Shown: positions 44,573-54,432 of the stretch, one piece after another
Numbering within the stretch: position 1 is the first letter of the stretch
How the letters are laid out: every line of letters begins with the position of its first letter
From: Flavobacterium phragmitis
Lineage (GTDB): Bacteria; Bacteroidota; Bacteroidia; Flavobacteriales; Flavobacteriaceae
NCBI RefSeq assembly: GCF_900112575.1
Contig: NZ_FOMH01000006.1
Location: forward strand, 1-64,000
Reading direction: 5' to 3'
DNA length: 64,000 nt
The notes under the pieces: model-generated
Told to the model about the DNA's origin: nothing
Seen by the model: the letters and a program-made list of their open reading frames with translations, nothing else
Databases searched by the model: none
Made by a program: the position numbers and the translations under genes

Positions 44573-45340
44573 ATGGCAAACAAAATAGAAGTAAAAGAAT
44601 TACTAGAAGCAGGTGTTCACTTCGGACACATGACTAGAAAATGGGATCCAAACATGGCTCCTTACATTTATATGGAGCGTAATGGTATTCATATCATTAA
44701 CCTATATAAAACTGCAGCTAAAATTGAAGAAGCTAATGAAGCTTTGAAAAAAATCGCTGCATCAGGTAGAAAAATCTTATTCGTAGCTACCAAAAAACAA
44801 GCAAAAGACATCGTTGCTGATAAAGCAAAAGCTGCAAACATGCCTTACATCACTGAAAGATGGCCAGGTGGTATGTTGACTAACTTCGTAACTATCAGAA
44901 AGGCAGTTAAAAAAATGTCTTCTATCGATAAAATGAAGAAAGATGGTACTTTCAACACTTTATCTAAAAAAGAGCGTTTACAAGTTGATCGTCTACGTGC
45001 TAAATTAGAGAAAAACTTAGGTTCAATTGCTGATATGTCTAGACTACCTGCAGCATTGTTCGTAGTAGATATCAAAGCTGAACACATCGCAATAAAAGAA
45101 GCTCAAAAATTAAACATTCCAGTTTTCGCAATGGTTGATACGAATTCTGACCCAAGAGAGGTTGATTACGTGATTCCTGCAAATGATGACGCTTCTAAAT
45201 CAATTGACAAAATTTTATCTTTAGTGACTACTGCAGTAATCGAAGGTCTTTCTGACAGAGGTGCTGAAAAAGAAGTTGAAGCTGCTGAAGAAGCTCCTGC
45301 TGTTGAAGCTGAAGCTGAAGCTCCTGCAACTGAAGAATAA
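44573..45340 (+). CDS. rpsB: 30S ribosomal protein S2
   Basis: S2 (255 residues) shows LLEAGVHFGHMTRKWDPNM at residues 10-28, YITERWPGGMLTNFVTIRKA, and PVFAMVDTNSDPREVDYVIP. The C-terminus has an acidic Ala/Glu-rich tail of about 25 residues. It is followed by tsf in the conserved rpsB-tsf order, and preceded by a structured leader. Confidence 0.98.
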   Translation: MANKIEVKELLEAGVHFGHMTRKWDPNMAPYIYMERNGIHIINLYKTAAKIEEANEALKKIAASGRKILFVATKKQAKDIVADKAKAANMPYITERWPGGMLTNFVTIRKAVKKMSSIDKMKKDGTFNTLSKKERLQVDRLRAKLEKNLGSIADMSRLPAALFVVDIKAEHIAIKEAQKLNIPVFAMVDTNSDPREVDYVIPANDDASKSIDKILSLVTTAVIEGLSDRGAEKEVEAAEEAPAVEAEAEAPATEE

Positions 45341-45344
45341 ATCA

Positions 45345-45451
45345 AATTTTAAATTCCAAATTTTAAATTCCAAAATCCAACCAGAATTAAAAACGTTATG
45401 TTGATAATTTATTAAAATTGGAGTTTGGGATTTAAAAGCTGGAATTTTTTA
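45345..45451. repeat. AT-rich inverted repeats (TTAAATTCCAAA type) between rpsB and tsf
   Basis: AAATTTTAAATTCCAAA and TTTTAAATTCCAAA occur in tandem at 45345-45376, and GGAGTTTGGGATTTAAAAGC-like complements occur near 45419-45448. The sequence matches the ATTCCAAATTCC style found again at 58193-58264, 60441-60470 and 60601-60660. Confidence 0.5.
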
Positions 45452-45480
45452 CTTTTAAACACATTAAAACTTAAAATATT

Positions 45481-46443
45481 ATGGCAACAATTACTGCTGC
45501 AGACGTAAATAAATTAAGACAATCTACAGGTGCCGGAATGATGGACTGTAAAAAAGCTCTAGTTGAAGCTGAAGGAGATTTCGACAAAGCGATACAAATC
45601 CTTAGAGAAAAAGGACAAAAAGTTGCTGCTAACCGTTCTGACCGTGAGTCTGCTGAAGGAGCTGCTGTTTCTTTTATCAATGCTGACAACACTAAAGGAG
45701 CTATTATCACTTTAAACTGTGAAACTGACTTCGTAGGTAAAAACGAAGCTTTCGTTGCTTTAGCTAAAGATTTAGTAGAAAGAGCTATCAATTTCTCTAC
45801 AAAAGAAGAATTATTAGCTTCTGATTTCAACGGAATTACAGTTGCTGAGAAATTAATCGAGCAAACTGGAGTTATCGGTGAGAAAATCGAAATCGGTGGT
45901 TTCGAAATTTTAGAAGGTGCTTACGTTGGATCTTATGTTCACGTTAATAAAATTGCTGCTTTAACTGCAATTTCTGCTCCAGTTGCTAACGCTGAAGCTT
46001 TAACAAAAGACATCTCTATGCAAGTTGCTTCTATGGGAGCTGACACATTATCTTACAAAGATTTTGATCCTGCTTTCGTTGAATCTGAACTTGCTGCTCG
46101 TATTGCTGTAATCGAAAAAGACAATGAAGAAGCAAAACGTTTAGGAAAAACTTTAAAAAATGTTCCTAAATATATCTCTTTCTCTCAATTAACTCCTGAA
46201 GTTATCAAACAAGCTGAAGAAGATGCTAAAGCTGAATTAAAAGCTGAAGGTAAACCAGAGCAAATCTGGGACAAAATCCTTCCAGGAAAAGTGCAACGTT
46301 TCATTTCTGACAACACTACTTTAGATCAAGAGAAAGCTCTTTTAGATCAAAACTTCATCAAAGATGACAGTAAAAAAGTTGGTGATTACGTTAAAGGATT
46401 CAACGTTGAAATTACAGGTTTCAAAAGAGTTACTTTAGGTTAA
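45481..46443 (+). CDS. tsf: Translation elongation factor Ts
   Basis: EF-Ts (320 residues) exchanges GDP for GTP on EF-Tu. The N-terminal UBA-like motif LRQSTGAGMMDCKKALVEAE is in residues 10-30, and the core has CETDFVGKNEAF near residue 80. The family is longer here because of the C-terminal extension typical of Bacteroidetes. It follows rpsB by 140 bases that hold a repeat. A terminator follows. Confidence 0.98.
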   Translation: MATITAADVNKLRQSTGAGMMDCKKALVEAEGDFDKAIQILREKGQKVAANRSDRESAEGAAVSFINADNTKGAIITLNCETDFVGKNEAFVALAKDLVERAINFSTKEELLASDFNGITVAEKLIEQTGVIGEKIEIGGFEILEGAYVGSYVHVNKIAALTAISAPVANAEALTKDISMQVASMGADTLSYKDFDPAFVESELAARIAVIEKDNEEAKRLGKTLKNVPKYISFSQLTPEVIKQAEEDAKAELKAEGKPEQIWDKILPGKVQRFISDNTTLDQEKALLDQNFIKDDSKKVGDYVKGFNVEITGFKRVTLG

Positions 46444-46461
46444 TATATTATTTCAATATTT

Positions 46462-46497
46462 AAAAAGCCCGAATATTTAGTTATTTGGGCTTTTTTA
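46462..46497. terminator. Terminator between tsf and the convergent peptidase gene
   Basis: AAAAAGCCC (46462-46470) pairs with GGGCTTTTTT (46487-46496), with A and T runs on both flanks, and with AATA/TATT inside the loop. It can serve both convergent transcripts. Confidence 0.85.
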
Positions 46498-46503
46498 TAT
46501 TGA

Positions 46504-48558
46504 TTAATTTTCAACCGGAAAATTTCTCGCACGCATCAATGCATCCGATTTTGGCGCATGCCCTCTAAAATTTTCATACATAGTTTCATTATCAACCGTA
46601 TTTCCTGCACTTAAAACAACATTGTAAAGGCGTTTGGAAACCTCTTTGTCAAAAGGTCCGTTTCCTTCTAAAAACGCCTCATATGCATCGGCATTGATAA
46701 CATCTGCCCATAAATAACTGTAGTATCCTGCCGCATATCCGTCACTTGAAAAAATGTGGGCAAATTGTGGAATTCTGTGTCGCATCACAATTTCAGACGG
46801 CATATTAATTTCATCCAAAATCTGCTTTTCAAATTGATGCGGATTTACTTTTTCTGTAGTCAAATGCAACTTCATATCTACAAAAGAACTTGAAATCGTT
46901 TCGACCGTTGCAAAACCTTCATTAAAATTAGCGGCCTGACCAATTCTATCTACTAAAGACTGAGATAATGGCTCATTTGTTTTATAATGAAGTGCAAACT
47001 TGTTCAGTACTTCCGGAGTTGCCAGCCAATGTTCCAACAACTGTGAAGGAAACTCCACATAATCTCTCGCTACAGAAGTTCCCGACAAACTCGGATACGT
47101 CACATTCGAACATAAACCATGCAAAGCGTGGCCAAATTCATGAAATAATGTCGTAGCATCATCCCAGGAAATTAAAACAGGATCGCTGGCATTTCCTTTT
47201 ATAAAATTACAATTGTTTGAAACTATCGGAAGTACATTTCCTTTAATCTTCTGCTGATCTCTATGCGAATTCATCCAAGCTCCCGAGCGTTTGCCTACGC
47301 GCGCATAAGGATCAAAATACCAAAGCCCAATTACTTCTCCAGTATTCTTATGATTGACCTCCCAAACCCGAACATCCGAATGATAAACCGGAACATCAAA
47401 TAATTGTTTAAACCCGAGATCAAACAACTCTCCTGCTGCCCAAAACATTCCTTCACGCAAATTCTCTAATTGTAGATATTGCTTAATTTCGTTCTGATCT
47501 AAATCATATTTTGCTTTACGGACTTTCTCAGCATAATAGCGATAATCCCAAGGCTGAATCTTAAAATTTCCACCTTCTTTATCCACCAATTCCTGCATAG
47601 CCGAAACATCGTTTTTTACTTTTTCAACAGCCGGTTTCCATACCGAATGCATTAAATCCAATGTTTTTTGAGGATCTTTTGCCATTTTATTAGACAAACT
47701 CCACTCAGCAAAATTATTAAATCCAAGTATTTTTGCTTTTTTAGCTCTTAATTCTAATATTGAGACAAGCGTCGCATTTGTATTATTTGAATTATCATTA
47801 TCGCCTCTTTTCACAAAAATGTCAAACGCTTTTTCTCTTAAATCTCTTTGGTTAGAAAAAGTCAAAAAAGGTTCAATGGAAGATCTAGTGTTTCCAATAC
47901 ACGCCAAAACATTCAATTTTCTTTCCTTTGCTTCGGCAATTGCTGCATTTTTAAATTCTTCAGGAAGTCCTTCCAAATCAATTTCTGAATGCAGTTCCAA
48001 ATACTGATCATTTTCTTCTGCCAGTAATTTTTGGCTAAAAAGCGTAAAAAGTCCAGCTAGTTCCTGATTAATATTGGCAACCTTCTCTTTGTCTTCTTTA
48101 TTCAACTCTGCTCCTTCCCTAACAAAATCAGTATAATACAACCAAAGCAAACGCTGTTGTTCAGCGGTCAGCTTTTTACTTTCTTCGGATTTATATAATT
48201 GTTCTATTCTTAAAAACAATTTCTCGTTTTGATAGAGTTTATCACTAATTTCAGCCAATTTTGGAGACATTTCTGTATCTACCACATTAAAATCAGGACT
48301 GCTTAAATTTGATCTGTAAATTCCGTAAACTGCATGAATTCTATCTAGTTTTTCGCCTGAAAGTTCTAAAGCTTTAATAGTATTATCAAAAGTCGGTTTT
48401 TCTAAATTGTTTGCAATGGAATCAATTTCTTCCAATTTTTCCTGAATAGCAAACTCAATGGCTGGTTTAAAATCAGCTATTTTATATTTTGTAAAATCCG
48501 GCACGCCTCCATAAGGCCCTGACCATTCCTGAAGTAACGGATTAGTTTCTATTTCCAT
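46504..48558 (-). CDS. M3-family zinc metallopeptidase (Dcp/oligopeptidase A-like)
   Basis: The ATG at 48558 (MEIETNPLLQE) is used; a TTG two codons upstream is not. The 684-residue enzyme carries the zinc motif HEFGHALHG near residue 472 with downstream Glu in the expected region, and the C-terminal SDGYAAGYYSYLW and MRARNF motifs of the M3 family. No signal peptide, so it is cytosolic. Whether it is a dipeptidyl carboxypeptidase or oligopeptidase A cannot be told by sequence alone. Confidence 0.94.
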   Translation of the reverse strand: MEIETNPLLQEWSGPYGGVPDFTKYKIADFKPAIEFAIQEKLEEIDSIANNLEKPTFDNTIKALELSGEKLDRIHAVYGIYRSNLSSPDFNVVDTEMSPKLAEISDKLYQNEKLFLRIEQLYKSEESKKLTAEQQRLLWLYYTDFVREGAELNKEDKEKVANINQELAGLFTLFSQKLLAEENDQYLELHSEIDLEGLPEEFKNAAIAEAKERKLNVLACIGNTRSSIEPFLTFSNQRDLREKAFDIFVKRGDNDNSNNTNATLVSILELRAKKAKILGFNNFAEWSLSNKMAKDPQKTLDLMHSVWKPAVEKVKNDVSAMQELVDKEGGNFKIQPWDYRYYAEKVRKAKYDLDQNEIKQYLQLENLREGMFWAAGELFDLGFKQLFDVPVYHSDVRVWEVNHKNTGEVIGLWYFDPYARVGKRSGAWMNSHRDQQKIKGNVLPIVSNNCNFIKGNASDPVLISWDDATTLFHEFGHALHGLCSNVTYPSLSGTSVARDYVEFPSQLLEHWLATPEVLNKFALHYKTNEPLSQSLVDRIGQAANFNEGFATVETISSSFVDMKLHLTTEKVNPHQFEKQILDEINMPSEIVMRHRIPQFAHIFSSDGYAAGYYSYLWADVINADAYEAFLEGNGPFDKEVSKRLYNVVLSAGNTVDNETMYENFRGHAPKSDALMRARNFPVEN

Positions 48559-48728
48559 AATCAAATCATTTTATAAAATTCTTCTAAACACTTTTCTCTA
48601 AATAACAAGTGTCAGAATCTCAAAAGTAACCAATCAAATTCAAACTTCAAATGGATGTTATTTTAAAAATTTACTAATATCTGTTTTTAAAAAATAGCTT
48701 AAATTTGAAACTTCATAACCAAAACAAC

Positions 48729-49400
48729 ATGTTTAAAACCAGAAAAGAGATTGTTTTTGTAATTCTTGCAGGAATATTTATCACGAATGCTGTTGTAGCA
48801 GAGCTTATTGGAGGAAAATTAATTCAGGTTGGTCCTTTTGTAATGAGTATAGGAATTCTCCCTTGGCCAATCGTTTTTCTGACAACTGATTTAATTAATG
48901 AATATTTTGGCGAAAAAGGAGTAAAAAAGCTTTCTTTTATCACAGCCTGTTTAATTGCCTATGCTTTTCTGATTTTATTTATGGCCATTATTATTCCGGC
49001 TGCCAAAGGAATCAGTCCTGTCAATGATGATCAGTTTCAAGCTGTTTTTGGACAGAGTATGTGGATTATTGTCGGAAGTTTAATTGCTTTTATGGCATCA
49101 CAGCTGATTGATGTTTGGATATTCTGGTTCTTTAAAAACAGAACAGGAGAAAAGAAAATATGGCTAAGAGCCACTGGTTCTACGGTAATTTCACAATTAT
49201 TTGACTCTTTTATCGTACTTGGAATTGCTTTTTGGTTGCCTGGAAAAATTGATTTTGACACTTTTATTTCTTCAGGATTAATTGGTTATACTTTCAAATT
49301 AGCCATTGCAATTTTATTAACTCCTGCCATTTATTTGGGACATCACTTAATTAAAAAGTATTTGGAAAACGATAAGCACCATAAAAATCAGGAACAATAG
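48729..49400 (+). CDS. yhhQ: Queuosine precursor transporter (YhhQ family)
   Basis: The ATG at 48729 (MFKTRKEIV) is used; a TTG further up would start in the promoter. This 223-residue protein has six or so transmembrane helices and the family signatures VAELIGGKLI, LTTDLINEYFGEKGVKKLSF and LRATGSTVISQLFDSFIVLG. Known members import queuine or preQ precursors for tRNA modification. Together with queG at 2763-3686 it supports a queuosine-modified tRNA pool. It is followed by a lipoprotein gene one base after its stop. Confidence 0.95.
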   Translation: MFKTRKEIVFVILAGIFITNAVVAELIGGKLIQVGPFVMSIGILPWPIVFLTTDLINEYFGEKGVKKLSFITACLIAYAFLILFMAIIIPAAKGISPVNDDQFQAVFGQSMWIIVGSLIAFMASQLIDVWIFWFFKNRTGEKKIWLRATGSTVISQLFDSFIVLGIAFWLPGKIDFDTFISSGLIGYTFKLAIAILLTPAIYLGHHLIKKYLENDKHHKNQEQ

Positions 49401-49401
49401 A

Positions 49402-50025
49402 ATGAAGCATTGCAAAATACTACTATCAATCATGCTGTTAAGTTTTGTAAGTTGTTCCAAAGACGTTAAAAAACAACTACTAGAAGTTACTGATAAGATT
49501 ACGAATAAAATAGAAACCATTTCAGAAAGCACTGTTGAGACCGTAAATGAATATAAACAATCCATTGTAGACAAAATCACAACAACGGAAGCAACTTCTG
49601 ATGTAAAACCTTTAACTGATAGCATTGCAGTAAATACAGAAGCTGAAAATGAAAAGTTCTTAGGAATTACGGCTTTTAAAAAGTTTATAGCCGACTGTAA
49701 AACAGGAGAGACTATAACGCAAAAAGAACTCATTGAAAACCACAATATTCCAGCTGATGGAATTAAATTAATAAAAAGCATTACCAAAACTGCAGAAGAT
49801 GAAATTGAGGTAAAATGGAAATCGACTTGGTTTATCGAAAAGATTTCAGATGCAAAATTTAACGATGCAAAAATTAAGTTCAAGTTTGAGGCCAATAAAA
49901 TCTATACTTCAGGACAAGCAATCGGAATTAAGTACAAAAAGAAAGTCTATACCGATTTAATCATCGTTGGAACAAAAGCTTACATACCGAGCGTAAAAGG
50001 TTATCACTGGAAAATTGGGAAATAA
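49402..50025 (+). CDS. Putative lipoprotein of unknown function
   Basis: This 207-residue product has a lipoprotein signal (LLSFVSC, Cys near residue 18), a helical charged region rich in Thr, Glu and Ile (about 20-70, possibly coiled coil), then a C-terminal part with beta-type motifs (IEVKWKSTWFIEKISDAKF, QAIGIKYKKKVY). I do not recognise the family. Its ATG lies one base after the transporter stop codon, so it is probably translated with the transporter. Confidence 0.75.
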   Translation: MKHCKILLSIMLLSFVSCSKDVKKQLLEVTDKITNKIETISESTVETVNEYKQSIVDKITTTEATSDVKPLTDSIAVNTEAENEKFLGITAFKKFIADCKTGETITQKELIENHNIPADGIKLIKSITKTAEDEIEVKWKSTWFIEKISDAKFNDAKIKFKFEANKIYTSGQAIGIKYKKKVYTDLIIVGTKAYIPSVKGYHWKIGK

Positions 50026-50198
50026 AATAACTTCAAAAAAATCATATAAGCATCGAAGTATGCACATGTAACTTTTTTTTATCACTAAAGAAAAAAGCAT
50101 TCTTTTGCATTCCAAAAATAGTGTGTTAAAAAATAATTTTTGCTAAATTTAAAGTAATATTATTCTTATAATTGTATTTAATTTAAAATTGAATACAT

Positions 50199-50660
50199 AT
50201 GAGAAAGTCACTTTATTATTTTGTAGCACTTCTTTTTATTGTCTTTTTAAATAGTGCCTGCAGCGCTGATGCGGGAGCAAAAGATGACGACCTCCCAATC
50301 TGTCCTATTGCAATTCCATTAGAAGGCAAATGGCAAGCTTCTCAGAGCGGTACAGTTATAAATGGTCAGGAAGTACTTAAACCTTATGAAAACAAGGGAA
50401 ATTGTGGCATTCCAACTATCGAATTTTTACCTAATACGAATTTCATAAGCACTTATTTTGATTATGATGACCAAAATTGCAGTACCAACGTTAAAAAAGG
50501 TAAATGGATTGACAGTTCAGACGACAAAGGAGTAATATTGTCTCTGTTGGTTGATGATAAAGTAATTTTACAAGCAGAAGCGTCTATTATCAACACAACT
50601 TTAAAACTTAAAAGCCAAAAGGACGGCATAACTTATATTGATGTTTTTGAACGAAAATAA
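50199..50660 (+). CDS. Lipocalin-like lipoprotein
   Basis: This 153-residue product has a lipoprotein signal (LNSACS, Cys near residue 21), and then a beta-rich domain whose pattern, LEGKWQASQSG near the start and KKGKWIDSSDD in the middle, resembles the lipocalin_4-type family common in flavobacteria. Four Cys in the mature part (PICP, NKGNCG, QNCST) may form disulfides. No function can be assigned. A hairpin terminator follows. Confidence 0.8.
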   Translation: MRKSLYYFVALLFIVFLNSACSADAGAKDDDLPICPIAIPLEGKWQASQSGTVINGQEVLKPYENKGNCGIPTIEFLPNTNFISTYFDYDDQNCSTNVKKGKWIDSSDDKGVILSLLVDDKVILQAEASIINTTLKLKSQKDGITYIDVFERK

Positions 50661-50697
50661 TAAGCGTAATGGCAACCCTTTTAACACTATAATTCAG

Positions 50698-50727
50698 AAC
50701 CTCAAGCCATTTGGTTTGAGGTTTTTT
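50698..50727 (+). terminator. Terminator of the lipocalin-like gene
   Basis: AACCTCAAGCCA pairs with TGGTTTGAGGTT (one G-T pair, two-base loop), followed by T. Confidence 0.85.
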
Positions 50728-50746
50728 ATATATTTGAAATAAAAAA

Positions 50747-51310
50747 ATGGAGCCAATAAGATGCAGCTGGTGCACCTCCAGTGATTTATACAAAAAATAC
50801 CATGATGAAGAATGGGGCGTTCCGGTTTATGATGACCCTACTCTATTTGAATTTTTAATTTTGGAAACCTTCCAAGCGGGTTTAAGCTGGATTACGATTT
50901 TAAACAAAAGAGAAAATTTCAGGGCCGCTTTTGATTATTTCGATTATAAAAAAATAGCCAATTATTCTGAAGACAAAATCGAAGAATTAATGCAGAATAC
51001 GGGAATTATCCGAAATAAATTAAAAATTAAAGCTGCGGTTTCTAATGCTCAAGCTTTTATGAAAGTTCAGGAAGAATTTGGAACTTTCTCTGATTATATT
51101 TGGAAATATACAGACGGAAAACCAATCGTAAACAATCTGAAAAATTCAAAAGATGCTCCCGCTACTACTCCACTTTCAGATGAAATCAGTAAAGATTTAA
51201 AGAAACGCGGATTCAAATTTGTCGGTTCAACCGTTGTTTACGCACACATGCAAGCCACCGGAATGGTCAATGATCATACGGAAGATTGCTTTATCCGAAA
51301 AGGAAAATAG
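50747..51310 (+). CDS. tag: DNA-3-methyladenine glycosylase I
   Basis: Tag (187 residues) excises 3-methyladenine. It shows the zinc-site start RCSWCTSSDLYKKYHDEEWG (residues 4-23) with the first Cys residues, the family motif ETFQAGLSWITILNKRENF, and the C-terminal HxxxCF zinc ligands in HTEDCFIRK. It is a single gene; a 16-bp inverted repeat follows. Confidence 0.96.
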   Translation: MEPIRCSWCTSSDLYKKYHDEEWGVPVYDDPTLFEFLILETFQAGLSWITILNKRENFRAAFDYFDYKKIANYSEDKIEELMQNTGIIRNKLKIKAAVSNAQAFMKVQEEFGTFSDYIWKYTDGKPIVNNLKNSKDAPATTPLSDEISKDLKKRGFKFVGSTVVYAHMQATGMVNDHTEDCFIRKGK

Positions 51311-51314
51311 TCGA

Positions 51315-51395
51315 AGTTTTCAGTCTCAGTTTTCAGTTTTTTTGAAACTTGAAATCACAGATTAAAACTGTAAACTGTGACTGAGACTGAAAACT
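51315..51395. repeat. Inverted repeat between tag and the thiamin operon
   Basis: AGTTTTCAGTCTCAGT (51315-51330) and ACTGAGACTGAAAACT (51380-51395) are perfect 16-base reverse complements. Part of the region may act as the tag terminator, although no long T run follows. It also looks like a dispersed palindrome. Confidence 0.7.
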
Positions 51396-51409
51396 TAAAA
51401 AAAATTCAT

Positions 51410-51417
51410 TACATTTG
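51410..51417 (+). promoter_or_regulatory. -7 promoter box of the thiamin operon
   Basis: TACATTTG matches TAnnTTTG, ending six bases before the first base-paired position of the riboswitch; no clear TTTG at the optimal distance is present. Confidence 0.5.
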
Positions 51418-51423
51418 CTTCAC

Positions 51424-51503
51424 ACTTTAGGGGTGTCTGCATCGCGCAGGCTGAGATTTTACCCTCTGAACCTGATCTAGTTCATACTAGCGTAGGGAAA
51501 AGT
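51424..51503 (+). promoter_or_regulatory. TPP riboswitch (THI element)
   Basis: The aptamer core is plain: GGGGTG, CAGGCTGAGA, ACCCTCTGAACCTGATCTAG, and GCGTAGGGAAA. ACTTT (51424-51428) can pair with AAAGT (51499-51503) as stem P1. It controls the thiamin genes that follow. TPP binding is established for this motif; the direction of control is inferred to be repression. Confidence 0.97.
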
Positions 51504-51517
51504 AAGATGACTTCTTG

Positions 51518-51587
51518 AACGCATTTCTGTGCGTTATTGTAGCCATTCCTATTGTGTATCACTATACACTAAACTTTAAAGGAATGG
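51518..51587 (+). promoter_or_regulatory. Expression platform of the TPP riboswitch hiding the thiS start codon
   Basis: Three stems are possible: AACGCA (51518-51523) with TGCGTT (51530-51535); GTGTAT (51554-51559) with ATACAC (51564-51569); and an outer stem CCATTCCT (51543-51550) with AGGAATGG (51580-51587) that encloses the second and contains the thiS ATG (51584-51586). This suggests translational control. Confidence 0.6.
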
Positions 51588-51790
51588 AACTAAAAATCAA
51601 TCAACAAACCAAAAAATTCGATGCTGAATCGCTAAGCGTTCAATCATTGCTCGATCTCGAAATTCCGCACAAACAAAACGGAATTGCTGTTGCTGTTAAC
51701 AATACTGTTGTTCCAAAAACCAATTGGAACGAATTCCTCATACAAGAAACCGACGAAATCCTCATTATTTCTGCCACACAGGGAGGATAA
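51584..51790 (+). CDS. thiS: Sulfur carrier protein ThiS
   Basis: ThiS (68 residues) is the ubiquitin-like carrier of the thiocarboxylate sulfur for the thiazole ring of thiamin; it ends in the required Gly-Gly (SATQGG). The ATG at 51584 (MELKINQQTKKF) gives the normal length; an in-frame TTG at 51515 lies in the leader and would add a hydrophobic stretch that does not belong to the family. The start lies inside a hairpin after the TPP riboswitch. Confidence 0.92.
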   Translation: MELKINQQTKKFDAESLSVQSLLDLEIPHKQNGIAVAVNNTVVPKTNWNEFLIQETDEILIISATQGG

Positions 51791-51839
51791 AGGTCAAAAT
51801 TCCAATTTAAAAAATCTAAATTCCAATTGTGTACTGGAT

Positions 51840-51866
51840 GTAGACGCACTGCGGTGCGTCTCTACA
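51840..51866. repeat. Short palindrome GACGCAC-TGCG-GTGCGTC between thiS and thiC
   Basis: GACGCAC (51843-51849) and GTGCGTC (51854-51860) form a perfect 7-bp stem, with GTA and TCTAC extending it. It is GC-rich relative to its surroundings and resembles dispersed palindromic elements of flavobacteria. Confidence 0.65.
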
Positions 51867-51884
51867 ACAACACATAACTTATAA

Positions 51885-53726
<1,842 letters not shown>

Positions 53727-53732
53727 TAATGT

Positions 53733-53790
53733 ATTAAGATGAAAGTATTAAGACTTAAAATCTGCAAACTCTTAATACTTTCATCTTAAT
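53733..53790. repeat. 21-bp perfect inverted repeat between thiC and the first thiE-like gene
   Basis: ATTAAGATGAAAGTATTAAGA (53733-53753, first 20 shown in the arm ATTAAGATGAAAGTATTAAG) and its exact reverse complement (53770-53790) are separated by 16 bases. It fills almost all of the 82-base gap. It could form a strong stem in the polycistronic RNA. Confidence 0.8.
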
Positions 53791-53808
53791 GCTTAATACT
53801 TTTTTGAA

Positions 53809-54432
53809 ATGATTGTGATTACGAACCCTTTTTTGGTTGAAGATGAAATAGATATCCTTCATTCTTTGTTTGAAGAAGGATTGTCTTTGCTTCATATTCG
53901 GAAACCTGATTTTTCTGAATTGGAAATGGCGCAATTTATTCATCAGATCAAAGTGGAATTTCGTACTAATGTGGTTTTGCATAGTCATCATCAATTAGCA
54001 GAAGATTTTGGCATCAACCGATTTCATTTTTCCGAAAAAGAAAGAAAACGCAATCATGATTTTCCTGCAAGGTTTCCAAAACCTTGTAGGTATAAAAACG
54101 AATCTAAATCCACATCAACACATTCTATAGAAGATTTTAATTCATTAAAAAATGATTTTGATTATGCCTTCTTAAGCCCTGTTTTTAAAAGCATTTCAAA
54201 AGACAATTATCATCCTGAAAAAGATCTTTTCGAAGAAATAAAATCGCGAAAAAATCATAAAACAAAATTGGTCGCTTTAGGCGGAATTGATTCAAAAAAC
54301 ATTCAAGAAGTTTTAGAAAATGGCTTTGATGATGTCGCACTTTTAGGAAGTATTTGGAACAATGAAAATCCATTAAAACAATTTAAATTATGTCAAAAAA
54401 TCGCCCTTTCGCACTTACAATCGCAGGTTTAG
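53809..54432 (+). CDS. ThiE/TenI-like protein (divergent thiamin phosphate synthase homologue)
   Basis: This 207-residue protein is a TIM-barrel relative of thiamin phosphate synthase. The start (MIVITNPFLVEDE, then LLHIRKPDFSELE) and end (LVALGGIDSKNIQEVLENGF) are recognisable. The canonical synthase motif GVHLG is replaced by NRFHFSE, and the pyrophosphate-binding region is not the usual one, so it may be a TenI-type protein or an aminase. A 27-base palindrome at 54064-54090 is inserted in frame and encodes residues of about 86-94 (PARFPKPCR). It overlaps thiD by 43 bases. Confidence 0.75.
   Translation: MIVITNPFLVEDEIDILHSLFEEGLSLLHIRKPDFSELEMAQFIHQIKVEFRTNVVLHSHHQLAEDFGINRFHFSEKERKRNHDFPARFPKPCRYKNESKSTSTHSIEDFNSLKNDFDYAFLSPVFKSISKDNYHPEKDLFEEIKSRKNHKTKLVALGGIDSKNIQEVLENGFDDVALLGSIWNNENPLKQFKLCQKIALSHLQSQV
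54064..54090. repeat. Palindrome embedded in the ThiE/TenI-like coding sequence
   Basis: CCTGCAAGGTTT (54064-54075) pairs with AAACCTTGTAGG (54079-54090), 12 bp with one G-T, loop CCA. It is translated in frame as PARFPKPCR. It resembles dispersed flavobacterial palindromes. Confidence 0.7.

Noticed and set aside
48700..48707. TAAATTTG as a promoter box of the queuosine transporter gene
   Set aside because: It fits the -7 consensus, but no TTTG lies 17-21 bases upstream, so it is not called.
49347..49895. Open frame of 182 codons on the minus strand
   Set aside because: It crosses the transporter and lipoprotein genes in antisense; both sense genes have a better start and clear signals.
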